DNA of 64,000 nucleotides, from the NCBI RefSeq assembly GCF_018736085.1, contig NZ_CP076134.1, positions 5,094,501-5,158,500 on the forward strand, written 5' to 3'. Source of the stretch: Bradyrhizobium sediminis. Lineage in GTDB: Bacteria > Pseudomonadota > Alphaproteobacteria > Rhizobiales > Xanthobacteraceae. The notes under the pieces are model-generated. The model was not told the origin of the DNA. It made no database searches and saw nothing but the letters and a program-made list of their open reading frames with translations. Position 1 is the first letter of the stretch. Each line of letters starts with the position of its first letter. The translations under genes were made by a program, and so were the position numbers. Shown one piece after another: positions 1-9,144 of the stretch.

Positions 1-1077
1 ATCGTCGGGCAGCCGCGCGCCGCCATAGGCCATAAGCCCGAGATTCTTGAAGAAGCTGCGGCACAGCCCGTCGTCCTTCTCCATGGCAGCCGCAAGCGCG
101 GCGTAGCCCGCGGGCACGTTGGCGTAATAGGTCGGCGAGATCTCGCGCAGGTTACGCAGCGTCTCCTCGATCATGCCCGGCATCGGCCGGCCGTCGTCGA
201 TGTAGAGCGTGCCGCCTTCGGTCAGCACCGGATTGAACAGCGCATTGCCGCCCATGGTGTGGTTCCACGGCATCCAGTCGAGATAGGTGGCGAGCGGCGC
301 GTTCGGATCGCGCGGCCGCACCTGCATCATCATCGCGGCGTTGGCGCACATCATCTGTTGGGTATTGATGACGGCCTTGGGCATGCCGGTGGAGCCCGAG
401 GTGAACAGGAGTTTTCCCACCGTATCCGGCGTGATTTGCGCGATCGACTCCGCGACGGATCTGGTCACCGGCGTCGCCGCGAGATCGGCGAACGCGACGC
501 TCTTGATGCCTTCGCAGGGACGCGCGACATGGATGACGGTGACGCCGTCGAGATCGAGCGCGTTGAGCGCCTTCTCGAAGGCCGGGCCGTCCTGCACCAT
601 CACCACCTTCGGCCTGATCAGGTCGAACAGATATTTCAGTTTGACGTGATCGTGGCTCATCAGCGAATAGGCCGGCGACACGGGGGCGGCCGGAAACCGC
701 GCCTGCATCGCGGCCATCGTCATCAGCGCATGCTCGATCGAATTGCCTGACAGGATCGCGACCGGGCTGCCGGGCTCAAGCTTCAGATCGAGCAGTCCCT
801 GCGTCAACCCATCCACCGTGCGCTTGGCTTCGCCATAGGACAGCCTGCGCCACTGCCGGTCGGCGCCGCCGCGCTGCGCCAGCCAGGTTCGCTCGGGCGC
901 TTCGCTCGCCCATTTCGCCAGCGAGGCCGGGATATGCTTCTCGTAAGCCTTCAGCGGGATGCGAGACTTCAGGATGATGATGCCATCGGGCCGCCGCTCG
1001 ACCGCGATGTCGCGCTCCAGCCATTCGATCTTGCGAAAGCCTGGCTTGGTCATCACCGCGGCGGCATTCCCACTCAT
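1..1077 (-). CDS. Feruloyl-CoA synthase-like AMP-dependent ligase (C-terminus outside window)
   Basis: Acyl-adenylating enzyme that would activate an aromatic or phenylpropenoic acid to its CoA ester with ATP. The frame is open from ATG at 1077 to base 1, giving 359 codons without a stop, so roughly the last 40% of a ~620-residue protein lies outside. The adenylate-forming P-loop LLFTSGSTGMPKAV is readable near residues 225-240. The N-terminal pattern (IEWLERDIAVERRPDG, then WASEAPERTWLAQR) is what I remember from feruloyl-CoA synthases rather than FadD proteins. It lies 40 bp upstream of nothing else on its strand but shares direction with the hydratase and SDR that follow to the right, so these may form one catabolic unit. 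Exact substrate is inferred, not shown. Confidence 0.8.
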   Translation of the reverse strand, partial: MSGNAAAVMTKPGFRKIEWLERDIAVERRPDGIIILKSRIPLKAYEKHIPASLAKWASEAPERTWLAQRGGADRQWRRLSYGEAKRTVDGLTQGLLDLKLEPGSPVAILSGNSIEHALMTMAAMQARFPAAPVSPAYSLMSHDHVKLKYLFDLIRPKVVMVQDGPAFEKALNALDLDGVTVIHVARPCEGIKSVAFADLAATPVTRSVAESIAQITPDTVGKLLFTSGSTGMPKAVINTQQMMCANAAMMMQVRPRDPNAPLATYLDWMPWNHTMGGNALFNPVLTEGGTLYIDDGRPMPGMIEETLRNLREISPTYYANVPAGYAALAAAMEKDDGLCRSFFKNLGLMAYGGARLPDD

Positions 1078-1116
1078 TTTGCGTCTCCCGGAATTTGGCC
1101 TTGGCGGCCGCTTTTC

Positions 1117-1923
1117 TTAGCGCCTGATATAGACAGGCTTTCGCTTTTCCAGAAAGGCCCTGATGCCTTCGTTGAAATCTTCCGAACGGCTGCACAAGAC
1201 CTGATTGCGGTCTTCCATCGCAATCACCGCCTCGATCGAGCCGGCATCGACGCTCATGTTTAGGCATTCCTTCGACAGCCGCAAACCGACCGGCGAGGCC
1301 GTCATCATCGCATCGACATAAGGCACGGCGGCAGCATCGAGCCCGCCTTCCTCGACCACTTCGGAGACCAGTCCGACCGCCAGCGCGCGCTCGGCATGGA
1401 TGAAGCGTCCGGTCAGGATGAGTTCGGAGGCGACCGACACCCCGACCAGCCGCGGCAGGAAATAGCTGGTGCCGATGTCGCAGCCTCCCAACCCGAGCTT
1501 GATGAAGGCGCAGTTCATCCGCGCCGATCTGGTGGCGATGCGGATGTCGGCGGCGAGCGCCAGCGCAAAACCGCCACCGGCCGCGGAACCCTGCACCAGC
1601 GCGATGATCGGCTGCGGGCAGCGCCGCATCAGCATCACGATGTCGGCGATCCGGCGCTGCGAATCCAGCGACTCGGTGACGCCGGGCGGCTCCTGCTGCC
1701 CGGCGCGGCGCGCCATCGCGTGCTTGAGATCGAGCCCGGCGCAGAACGACGCGCCCGCACCTTTGAGCACCACCACGCGGGTGGTGCGGTTGCGCTGCAG
1801 GCCCTCGAAATAGGCGTTCAGCGCGTCGATCATCTCGGGATTGAGCGCGTTGAGGCTGTCCGGACGATTGAGCGTCACCCGGTCGACCCCGTCATCGTGT
1901 TCGATCAGCAGCGGTTGGGTCAC
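1117..1923 (-). CDS. Enoyl-CoA hydratase/isomerase family protein
   Basis: Crotonase-fold enzyme of 268 residues acting on acyl-CoA esters. The motifs NRPDSLNAL (19-27), SFCAGLDLKH (59-68) and a glycine-rich oxyanion-hole segment QGSAAGGGFA (111-120) are present. The usual second catalytic Glu region reads GGCDIGTSYFLPR, a variant seen in a subgroup of hydratases. A longer reading from 1968 exists, but its first 15 residues are encoded by the neighbouring intergenic palindrome, so I start at GTG 1923, which has a GGAG-type site just upstream. It lies 39 bp before the CoA ligase on the same strand, which suggests co-transcription. Side-chain hydration of feruloyl-CoA or a beta-oxidation step are both possible. 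Confidence 0.85.
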   Translation of the reverse strand: MTQPLLIEHDDGVDRVTLNRPDSLNALNPEMIDALNAYFEGLQRNRTTRVVVLKGAGASFCAGLDLKHAMARRAGQQEPPGVTESLDSQRRIADIVMLMRRCPQPIIALVQGSAAGGGFALALAADIRIATRSARMNCAFIKLGLGGCDIGTSYFLPRLVGVSVASELILTGRFIHAERALAVGLVSEVVEEGGLDAAAVPYVDAMMTASPVGLRLSKECLNMSVDAGSIEAVIAMEDRNQVLCSRSEDFNEGIRAFLEKRKPVYIRR

Positions 1924-1938
1924 GCTGACCTCCGCACC

Positions 1939-2063
1939 ATCGTCGCCCCCGCGAACGCGGGGACCCATACGCCGTGCCGTTTCGATCTGGGCATGGTGGC
2001 AGAGACCTTCCGAAACAATTACCGCCGCGGAGTATGGGTCCCCGCGTTCGCGGGGACGACGAC
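1939..2063. repeat. Intergenic palindromic repeat, family B (gtcgtcccg...cgggacgac ends)
   Basis: An imperfect inverted repeat with arms built from CCCCGCGAACGCGGGGACCCAT and its complement, separated by about 65 bp. Similar elements occur at 6617-6748 and 22566-22709. It lies between two genes on the same strand. Confidence 0.75.
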
Positions 2064-2071
2064 AGAGTTTG

Positions 2072-2830
2072 CTACCGCGGCGCCATGCGGATGGCGCCGT
2101 CGAGACGGATGGTCTCGCCGTTCAGCATCGGGTTCTCGACGATGTGCACCGCGAGGTTGCCGTATTCGCTGGCGTCGCCGAGCCGGGCCGGATGCGGCAC
2201 CTGCGCGCCGAGGCTCTTGCGGGCTTCCTCGTTCAGGCCCATCAGCAGCGGCGTCAGGAACAGGCCGGGCGCGATGGTGTTGACGCGGATCTTGAGGCTG
2301 GCGAGATCGCGCGCCGCCGGCAGCGTCAGACCGACCACGCCGCCCTTCGATGCGGAATAGGCGATCTGGCCGATCTGGCCTTCATAGGCCGCGACGCTCG
2401 CGGTGTTGATGATGACGCCGCGCTCCTCGCCGACCGGGGCCGCGGTCGCCAGCCGTTCGGAGAACAGCCGCAGCACGTTGAAGGTGCCGATCAGGTTGAC
2501 ATTGATGACGCGGACGAACTTGGCCAGCGGATAGACGCCGTCCTTGCCGACGATGCGCTGCGAGCCGCCGATGCCGGCGCAGTTCATCAGCACGCGGGCG
2601 ATGCCGTGGGCGGCTTCGGCCTTGGCGAGCGCGGCCTTGACCTGTTCCTCGTCGGTGACGTCGGCATGCAGGGCGACGCCCTTCACTTCGGCCGCGACCT
2701 TCTCGGCATTTTCCTTGCTCTGGTCGAGCACACCGATTTTCGCACCTTTGGCCGCCATGGCTCGCGCGGTGGCGGCGCCGAGGCCGGAGCCACCGCCGGT
2801 GATGATTACGGCAACGTCTTGCAACTGCAT
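2072..2830 (-). CDS. Short-chain dehydrogenase, 3-hydroxyacyl-CoA dehydrogenase type
   Basis: NAD-dependent SDR of 252 residues, closest in pattern to type 2 3-hydroxyacyl-CoA dehydrogenases (HSD17B10-like). The Rossmann motif TGGGSGLG is at 11-18, Asp35 ends beta-2 (favouring NAD over NADP), NCAG is at 83-86, Ser145 and Tyr158-x3-Lys162 form the catalytic set. In the context of a CoA ligase and hydratase to the left and a thiolase to the right it would supply the 3-hydroxyacyl-CoA oxidation step, so the cluster could carry out a full beta-oxidation turn. It follows the TetR gene on the same strand across a short repeat-containing gap. Confidence 0.88.
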   Translation of the reverse strand: MQLQDVAVIITGGGSGLGAATARAMAAKGAKIGVLDQSKENAEKVAAEVKGVALHADVTDEEQVKAALAKAEAAHGIARVLMNCAGIGGSQRIVGKDGVYPLAKFVRVINVNLIGTFNVLRLFSERLATAAPVGEERGVIINTASVAAYEGQIGQIAYSASKGGVVGLTLPAARDLASLKIRVNTIAPGLFLTPLLMGLNEEARKSLGAQVPHPARLGDASEYGNLAVHIVENPMLNGETIRLDGAIRMAPR

Positions 2831-2867
2831 GATAGAGAGACCTTTCCTTGGGCGTTTCTTCTGTAGT

Positions 2868-2928
2868 GGGCGAATGGCGAATAGCGAATGGAAGAAAGAA
2901 AATCTATTCGCTACTCGCCATTCGCCCC
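2868..2928. repeat. Heptamer-based inverted repeat (GCGAATR units)
   Basis: The units GCGAATG/GCGAATA run in one direction (2870-2891) and then as their complement (2904-2926), giving an almost perfect hairpin of about 22 bp arms around an A-rich loop. The same unit composes 4912-5034. The right arm encodes the last residues of the TetR protein. Confidence 0.75.
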
Positions 2929-3578
2929 TTCTTTTCTTCCAGCATGCCCCCGCAAATCAGCGCTTCCATGTGCCCGATATATTGGCGGCAGACTTCGTCA
3001 GTGACCGGCCCGACGCCGGTCGCGCGCGACATCGCGTGGCGTCCGAAAAACAGATGGTCGCAGGCGCCGATCAGGCTGGTGTAGAACAGCACCGGATCGA
3101 TATCGCGGAACTCGCCGGCCTTGATGCCTTCCGCCAGCAGCCGGCGATGGAATCCCAGCAGCGGCGCGACGAAAAATTTCGAGACTTCGTCGGCGGCTTC
3201 CACGCTGCTCTCATGCAGCAAGTAATGGATCAGCCGGTTCATATAGGGAAACTGGTGATACGCCCCGATGATGCCGGCGATGTGCAGCTTCAGTTTCGCG
3301 GTCGGCGTGATCGGCTGCGCCAGCAGATATTCGAGGTTCGCCACCTCGGTTGCGGCATCGCGCGCCAACAGCGCCAGCAGCAGGCCGTCCTTGTTGCCGA
3401 AGTGATATTTGACCAGCGCGGCGTTGACGCCGGATTTCTGCGCGATGTCGCTCAGCGACACATCGATCGAGGAGCGCTCGATCATCAACTCGCTCGCCGC
3501 GACGAGGAGCTTTTCCGCCGTTGAGTTTCTGCCACCCGGGAGCCGGGCCGGTACGCTGGTATTCAACTCTGATCCCAT
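2904..3578 (-). CDS. TetR/AcrR family transcriptional regulator
   Basis: DNA-binding repressor of 224 residues from ATG 3578; a GTG one codon upstream is an alternative. The N-terminal helix-turn-helix runs through roughly residues 15-60 (segment ISLSDIAQKSGVNAALVKYHF-like, here SLSDIAQKSG then ALVKYHFGNK), followed by an all-helical ligand-binding region. It is divergent from the thiolase gene with about 146 bp between starts, the usual layout for a TetR protein controlling neighbouring fatty-acid or aromatic-acid catabolism genes. The last eight or so residues (ending MASSE) are encoded by the heptamer repeat at 2868-2928, so the C-terminus has probably been altered by that element. The inducer is unknown; an acyl-CoA is likely. 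Confidence 0.88.
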   Translation of the reverse strand: MGSELNTSVPARLPGGRNSTAEKLLVAASELMIERSSIDVSLSDIAQKSGVNAALVKYHFGNKDGLLLALLARDAATEVANLEYLLAQPITPTAKLKLHIAGIIGAYHQFPYMNRLIHYLLHESSVEAADEVSKFFVAPLLGFHRRLLAEGIKAGEFRDIDPVLFYTSLIGACDHLFFGRHAMSRATGVGPVTDEVCRQYIGHMEALICGGMLEEKKGRMASSE

Positions 3579-3636
3579 CACCTGCTGCCGGGAAATCCGG
3601 GCGCAGATAACCCGATGATGGGGTCCACCTCAAGAG

Positions 3637-3656
3637 TTAATTGATTGATTGACTAA
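3637..3656. promoter_or_regulatory. Candidate TetR operator
   Basis: The AT-rich segment TTAATTGATTGATTGACTAA lies in the divergent TetR/thiolase spacer and is an imperfect palindrome with tandem TTGA units. It is the only such AT-rich, partly symmetric stretch in the spacer. The assignment rests on position and symmetry only. Confidence 0.3.
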
Positions 3657-3724
3657 ATCCCCCTGCCTCTCTTAAATCCGGCCATCTTTCAAACCCCCAT
3701 CCAAAACAATCAGGGAGAACAGTC

Positions 3725-4897
<1,173 letters not shown>

Positions 4898-4911
4898 GAA
4901 AAGCGAACGAT

Positions 4912-5034
4912 GGGGCGAATGGCGAGTGGCGAATAGCGAATGGTGAAGAGGCGACTACCGTGTTCGCTTTTCCATTCGCCACTCCCCATTCGCCATTCGC
5001 CCTTTCTATTCGCCATTCGCTACTCGCCATTCGC
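4912..5034. repeat. Heptamer-based inverted repeat (GCGAATR units), long copy
   Basis: At least four GCGAATG/A or GCGAGTG units on the left are followed by eight or so complementary CATTCGC/CACTCCC/TACTCGC units on the right, so the whole gap between thiolase and ligase genes can fold back on itself. A spurious in-frame extension of the ligase gene reads through it. Confidence 0.75.
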
Positions 5035-5053
5035 GTTCTTTGAGGTATCCAAA

Positions 5054-6598
5054 ATGACCCATCCGTCGATTTACGCGCGGACCCAGCCGAACAAGATTGC
5101 CTATCAGATGGCCGGCACCGGCAAGGCGATCACCTATCGCGAGCTCGATGAGCTGTCGAACCAGGGAGCGCAGCTGTTCCGCTCGCTCGGGCTGAAGGAA
5201 GGCGATCACATCGCGTTCCTGATCGAAAACCGGCTGGCGTTCATGGAGATCTGCTGGGCGGCGCAGCGCAGCGGGCTGTATTACACCGCGATCAGCCGCT
5301 ACCTGACCCAGGACGAGATCGCCTACATCATCGGGGATTGCGGCGCCAAGGTCGTCATCACCTCGCCGAAATGCGCCGAGCAGATCAAGGGGCTGGTGCA
5401 GGGCGCGCCCGGCGAGCCCGTGTTCTACATGCTCGACGAGCCGCTGCCCGGCTTCCGCTCCTGGGACAAGGAAGCGTCGGCGCAGCCGACCACGCCGATT
5501 GCGGACCAGGTCGCCGGCTACGACATGCTGTATTCGTCGGGCACCACCGGCCGGCCCAAGGGCATCAAGCGCGAATCAGAACACAACCCGATCGATCTGC
5601 CGAATCCGTTCCTGAAGATTCTCTGTGCCGACATGTGCGGGATGAATTCCGACAGCATTTACCTGTCGCCGGCGCCGCTCTATCACGCCGCTCCCTTGCG
5701 TTTCAACATGATGGCGATCACGCTGGGCGGCACCTCGATCATCATGGAATCCTTCGACGCCGAGGAATTCCTCAAGCTGGTCGGGAAATACAAGATCACC
5801 CAGTCGCAGCTGGTGCCGACCATGTTCGTGCGGATGCTGAAGCTGCCGGACGAAGTGCGCCAGCGCTACGACGTCTCCTCGCTGAAGGGCGCGATCCATG
5901 CCGCCGCGCCCTGCCCGATCGACGTCAAGGCCAAGATGATCGAGTGGTGGGGACCGATCCTGATCGAGTATTACGCCGGCTCCGAAGGCAACGGCGTCAC
6001 GGTCTCGACCTCGCAGCAATGGCTGACCCATCGCGGCACCGTCGGCCGCGCCGTGGTCGGCAAGATCAAGATCCTCGACGAGAACGAACAGGAAGTGCCG
6101 GTCGGCCAGATAGGCACGGTATATTTCGCCGACGCGCCGGTTTTCACCTATCACAACGATCCCGAGAAGACCAAGCGCGCCTATAACGCCAAGGGCTGGT
6201 CGACGCTCGGCGACGTCGGCTATCTCGACGAGGAAGGCTATCTCTATCTCACCGACCGCAAGTCCTACATGATCATCTCCGGCGGCGTGAACATCTATCC
6301 GCAGGAGACCGAGGACGTGCTGATCACCCACCCAGGCGTCGCCGACGTCGCGGTGTTCGGCGTGCCGAACGAGGAGATGGGCGAAGAGGTCAAGGCGGTG
6401 GTGCAGCCGCACGACATGGCGAAGGCCGGCAAGGAGCTCGAGGCGGAGCTGATCGTATTCTGCCGCAAGCATCTGTCGCCGATCAAATGCCCGAAGAGCA
6501 TCGACTTCGCGGCGGAGTTGCCGCGAACGCCGACCGGCAAGCTGGTCAAGCGGCACTTGCGCGACAAATACTGGCCGAAGACGGTGGTGCGGGTGTAG
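5054..6598 (+). CDS. Acyl-CoA synthetase (AMP-forming)
   Basis: ATP-dependent acid:CoA ligase of 514 residues. The P-loop SSGTTGRPKG is at 161-170, the adenine-contact and hinge region YLYLTDRKSYMIISGG is in the C-terminal third, and the catalytic lysine is in PRTPTGKLVK near the end. An open frame continues upstream to 4940, but that stretch is the heptamer repeat, so the start is ATG 5054, preceded by TTGAGGTAT. It follows the thiolase in the same direction. The protein resembles the FadD/CaiC-type ligases found beside thiolases in rhizobial acid-catabolism clusters; the acid substrate cannot be read from sequence. Confidence 0.9.
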   Translation: MTHPSIYARTQPNKIAYQMAGTGKAITYRELDELSNQGAQLFRSLGLKEGDHIAFLIENRLAFMEICWAAQRSGLYYTAISRYLTQDEIAYIIGDCGAKVVITSPKCAEQIKGLVQGAPGEPVFYMLDEPLPGFRSWDKEASAQPTTPIADQVAGYDMLYSSGTTGRPKGIKRESEHNPIDLPNPFLKILCADMCGMNSDSIYLSPAPLYHAAPLRFNMMAITLGGTSIIMESFDAEEFLKLVGKYKITQSQLVPTMFVRMLKLPDEVRQRYDVSSLKGAIHAAAPCPIDVKAKMIEWWGPILIEYYAGSEGNGVTVSTSQQWLTHRGTVGRAVVGKIKILDENEQEVPVGQIGTVYFADAPVFTYHNDPEKTKRAYNAKGWSTLGDVGYLDEEGYLYLTDRKSYMIISGGVNIYPQETEDVLITHPGVADVAVFGVPNEEMGEEVKAVVQPHDMAKAGKELEAELIVFCRKHLSPIKCPKSIDFAAELPRTPTGKLVKRHLRDKYWPKTVVRV

Positions 6599-6616
6599 CG
6601 CACCGGATCCCGTTAT

Positions 6617-6748
6617 CGTCGTCCCGGCGAACGCCGGGACCCATAACCACCGATGTTAGCTGTGAGTGGGATTGCGGCTCCAGCTTTACACCACACATAC
6701 ATTAGTGGTTATGGGTCCCGGCTCGCGCTTCGCTTGACCGGGACGACG
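6617..6748. repeat. Intergenic palindromic repeat, family B
   Basis: Arms TCGTCCCGGCGAACGCCGGG and the complementary CCGGGACGACG, with an inner pair CCCATAACCAC/GTGGTTATGGG, flank an AT-richer centre. The layout matches the copy at 22566-22709, including the CCCATAACCAC arm. Confidence 0.75.
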
Positions 6749-6767
6749 TGAGGAAAGAGCGCGGATC

Positions 6768-7928
6768 ATGACCACCACTACCTCCCTCCCCGACATCCCG
6801 CTCCCCTCTTCCATCCGCTCCCGCTACGTCGAAAACATCAACGGCCTGCGCATGCATGTGCTGGAGGCTGGCTTCGAGACACGCGGCCGGCCGTGCGTGC
6901 TGCTGCTGCACGGCTTTCCGGAACTCGCCTTCAGCTGGCGCAAGGTGATGCCTGTCCTGGCGGCGGCCGGCTATCACGTGATCGCGCCGGACCAGCGCGG
7001 CTATGGCCGCACCACCGGCTGGGATCCGGACTACGACGGCGACCTCGCTTCGTTCCGGCTGCTCAACCTGGTGCGCGACGCGCTGGGCCTGGTAGCGGCG
7101 TTCGGCTATCGCCATGTCGACGCCGTGGTCGGACATGATTTCGGCTCCTCCGTCGCCGCCTGGTGCGCGCTGGTGCGGCCCGACGTGTTCCGGTCGGTCG
7201 CGCTGATGAGCGCGCCGTTCGGAGGCCCGCCACAGATCGCCTTCAACACCGCGGATGCGCCACAGACGTCGAAGCCGGAAGATCCCGTGCATCGCGAACT
7301 CGCGGCGCTGCCGCGGCCGCGCAAACATTATCAATGGTACTACTCGACGCGCGAAGCCAACGCCGACATGCACCACGCGCCGCAAGGCGTGCATGATTTC
7401 CTGCGCGCCTATTATCATCACAAGAGTGCAGACTGGAAAGCCAACGCGCCCTATCCGCTGCAAGGCTGGACCGCGAGCGAACTAGCCAAGCTGCCGACTT
7501 ATTACGTGATGGACCTCGCCAAGGACATGGCCGCCACCGTCGCGGAAGAAATGCCGTCTGCCGAGGCGATCGCCGCCAACCAATGGCTGCCCGATCGCGA
7601 ACTTTCTTTCTACAGCGCCGAATATGCCCGCACCGGGTTCCAGGGCGGCTTGCAGTGGTATCGCTGCGGCACCTCGGGGGAATTCATTCCGGAACTACAG
7701 ACCTGGTCGGGGCGGACCATCGACGTGCCCTCCTGCTTCATCTCGGGCAAGCAGGACTGGGGAACCTATCAACGCCCCGGCGTCTTCGAGGCGATGCAGA
7801 CCACGGCCTGCACGCGGATGATCGGATGCCACCTCGTCGACGGCGCCGGCCACTGGGTGCAGCAGGAACAGCCGGCGGAGGTAAGCCGGCTGCTGCTCGC
7901 CTTCCTGCGCGAGGCTGCGAACCGGTGA
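6768..7928 (+). CDS. Alpha/beta hydrolase, epoxide-hydrolase-like
   Basis: Soluble hydrolase of 386 residues. The oxyanion motif HGFPE is at 49-53 and the nucleophile elbow is VGHDFGS with Asp124, which puts it with epoxide hydrolases and haloalkane dehalogenases (Asp nucleophile) rather than Ser esterases. The DQRGYG motif at 75-80 and a C-terminal GAGHWVQQEQP block with the catalytic His are typical of epoxide hydrolases. At 386 residues it is longer than the ~320 usual for small bacterial members, because of an enlarged cap region after residue 180. It stands alone between two repeats, about 165 bp after the ligase gene, and may belong to the same catabolic module. Confidence 0.85.
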   Translation: MTTTTSLPDIPLPSSIRSRYVENINGLRMHVLEAGFETRGRPCVLLLHGFPELAFSWRKVMPVLAAAGYHVIAPDQRGYGRTTGWDPDYDGDLASFRLLNLVRDALGLVAAFGYRHVDAVVGHDFGSSVAAWCALVRPDVFRSVALMSAPFGGPPQIAFNTADAPQTSKPEDPVHRELAALPRPRKHYQWYYSTREANADMHHAPQGVHDFLRAYYHHKSADWKANAPYPLQGWTASELAKLPTYYVMDLAKDMAATVAEEMPSAEAIAANQWLPDRELSFYSAEYARTGFQGGLQWYRCGTSGEFIPELQTWSGRTIDVPSCFISGKQDWGTYQRPGVFEAMQTTACTRMIGCHLVDGAGHWVQQEQPAEVSRLLLAFLREAANR

Positions 7929-7961
7929 TGAATTGACCTGACAACCGCCCGCCTCTATAAG

Positions 7962-7980
7962 ATTTAGAATGGTTCTAAAT
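7962..7980. promoter_or_regulatory. ICE box (predicted Irr-binding site) upstream of mbfA
   Basis: ATTTAGAATGGTTCTAAAT is a perfect 8+3+8 inverted repeat ending 17 bp before the mbfA start codon. It matches the iron-control-element consensus (TTTAGAA-N3-TTCTAAA) bound by the haem-responsive regulator Irr in Bradyrhizobium and relatives. Overlap with the promoter region suggests repression of mbfA when iron is scarce, as described for Bradyrhizobium japonicum. Confidence 0.85.
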
Positions 7981-7997
7981 TATCCAGAGGCGCCGTT

Positions 7998-8969
7998 GTG
8001 AAGAATTTCGCCGACCTGACCGAGCGCGAAATCTTGGCGGTGGCGATCTCCGCGGAGGAGGAAGACAGCCGCATCTACATGACCTTCGCGGAAGACCTCG
8101 CGGAGCGTTATCCGGAATCGGCGAAAATATTCGAGGAGATGGCCGAGGAGGAAAAAGGCCATCGCCACATGCTGCTCGAAATGTACGAGAAGCGTTTCGG
8201 CGAGAACCTGCCGCCGATCCGACGAGAAAACGTCAAGGGATTCCTGCGCCGCCGTCCGGTCTGGCTGACCAAGAATCTGTCGCTCGACACCATCCGCAAG
8301 GAAGCCGAGACGATGGAGTTCGAGGCCGAGCGGTTCTACGCCAAGGCCGCGGAGCAGACCCAGGATGTCGGCGTCCGCAGGCTGCTCGGCGATCTCGCGG
8401 AAGCGGAAAAGAGCCACGAAAACGTCGCGGCCAGGCTGACCGACCTGATCCTCAGCCCGGACGTTCGAGAACAGGAGGACAAAACCCGCCGGCGCGTATT
8501 CGTACTGCAATATGTGCAACCCGGTCTCGCCGGATTGATGGATGGATCGGTCTCGACGCTGGCGCCGCTGTTCGCGGCGGCATTCGCGACGCATAACAAC
8601 TGGCAGACATTCCTGGTGGGACTTGCCGCCTCGATCGGCGCCGGCATCAGCATGGGCTTTGCCGAAGCCCTGTCCGACGACGGCTCGCTGACCGGGCGCG
8701 GCTCGCCGTGGTTGCGCGGCGTGACCTGCGGCCTGATGACGACGCTGGGGGGCCTCGGCCATACCCTGCCCTATCTGGTGCCGGACAGCTGGGCCAATGC
8801 ATTCTGGATCGCCACCGCGATCGCAGGCATCGTGGTATTCTTCGAATTGTGGGCGATCGCCTATATTCGCGCGCGCTATATGGACACACCGTTCATGCAG
8901 GCGGCGTTCCAGATCGTGCTCGGCGGCGCCATCGTGCTCGCTGTGGGCATTCTGATCGGCGGGGCGTAG
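7998..8969 (+). CDS. mbfA: Membrane-bound ferritin A (MbfA), iron exporter
   Basis: A 323-residue protein with an N-terminal ferritin-like/erythrin-vacuolar domain (about 1-160) and a C-terminal VIT1/CCC1-type membrane domain (about 168-323, from [13 protein letters not shown] onward). Glu20-Glu22, an ExxH at 52-55 and another ExxH at 137-140 are the likely di-iron ligands. This two-domain fusion is the MbfA family, which exports iron and protects against iron and peroxide stress in Bradyrhizobium and Agrobacterium. Translation starts at GTG 7998 with AGAGG upstream. The ICE palindrome directly upstream supports Irr control. It appears monocistronic. Confidence 0.93.
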   Translation: MKNFADLTEREILAVAISAEEEDSRIYMTFAEDLAERYPESAKIFEEMAEEEKGHRHMLLEMYEKRFGENLPPIRRENVKGFLRRRPVWLTKNLSLDTIRKEAETMEFEAERFYAKAAEQTQDVGVRRLLGDLAEAEKSHENVAARLTDLILSPDVREQEDKTRRRVFVLQYVQPGLAGLMDGSVSTLAPLFAAAFATHNNWQTFLVGLAASIGAGISMGFAEALSDDGSLTGRGSPWLRGVTCGLMTTLGGLGHTLPYLVPDSWANAFWIATAIAGIVVFFELWAIAYIRARYMDTPFMQAAFQIVLGGAIVLAVGILIGGA

Positions 8970-9144
8970 CAGACCTGCGCAGATTGCAGCAGCAATTCCG
9001 GTCAAGCGCAGCGGCCGCATAGGGCCTAGGTAACGCGGCGAGCGAAGGTTCGCACGATGCGTCGATGCATGACGCGCCGGTCTTGCGGCCCGTTCGCAAA
9101 CTGAGCATCATCCCTCCCAAGCAAAAGTCAGCAGGAGCAACGCC

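Noticed and set aside
4940..5053. N-terminal extension of the acyl-CoA synthetase
   Set aside because: Encoded by the heptamer repeat; the ATG at 5054 starts at the family N-terminus.
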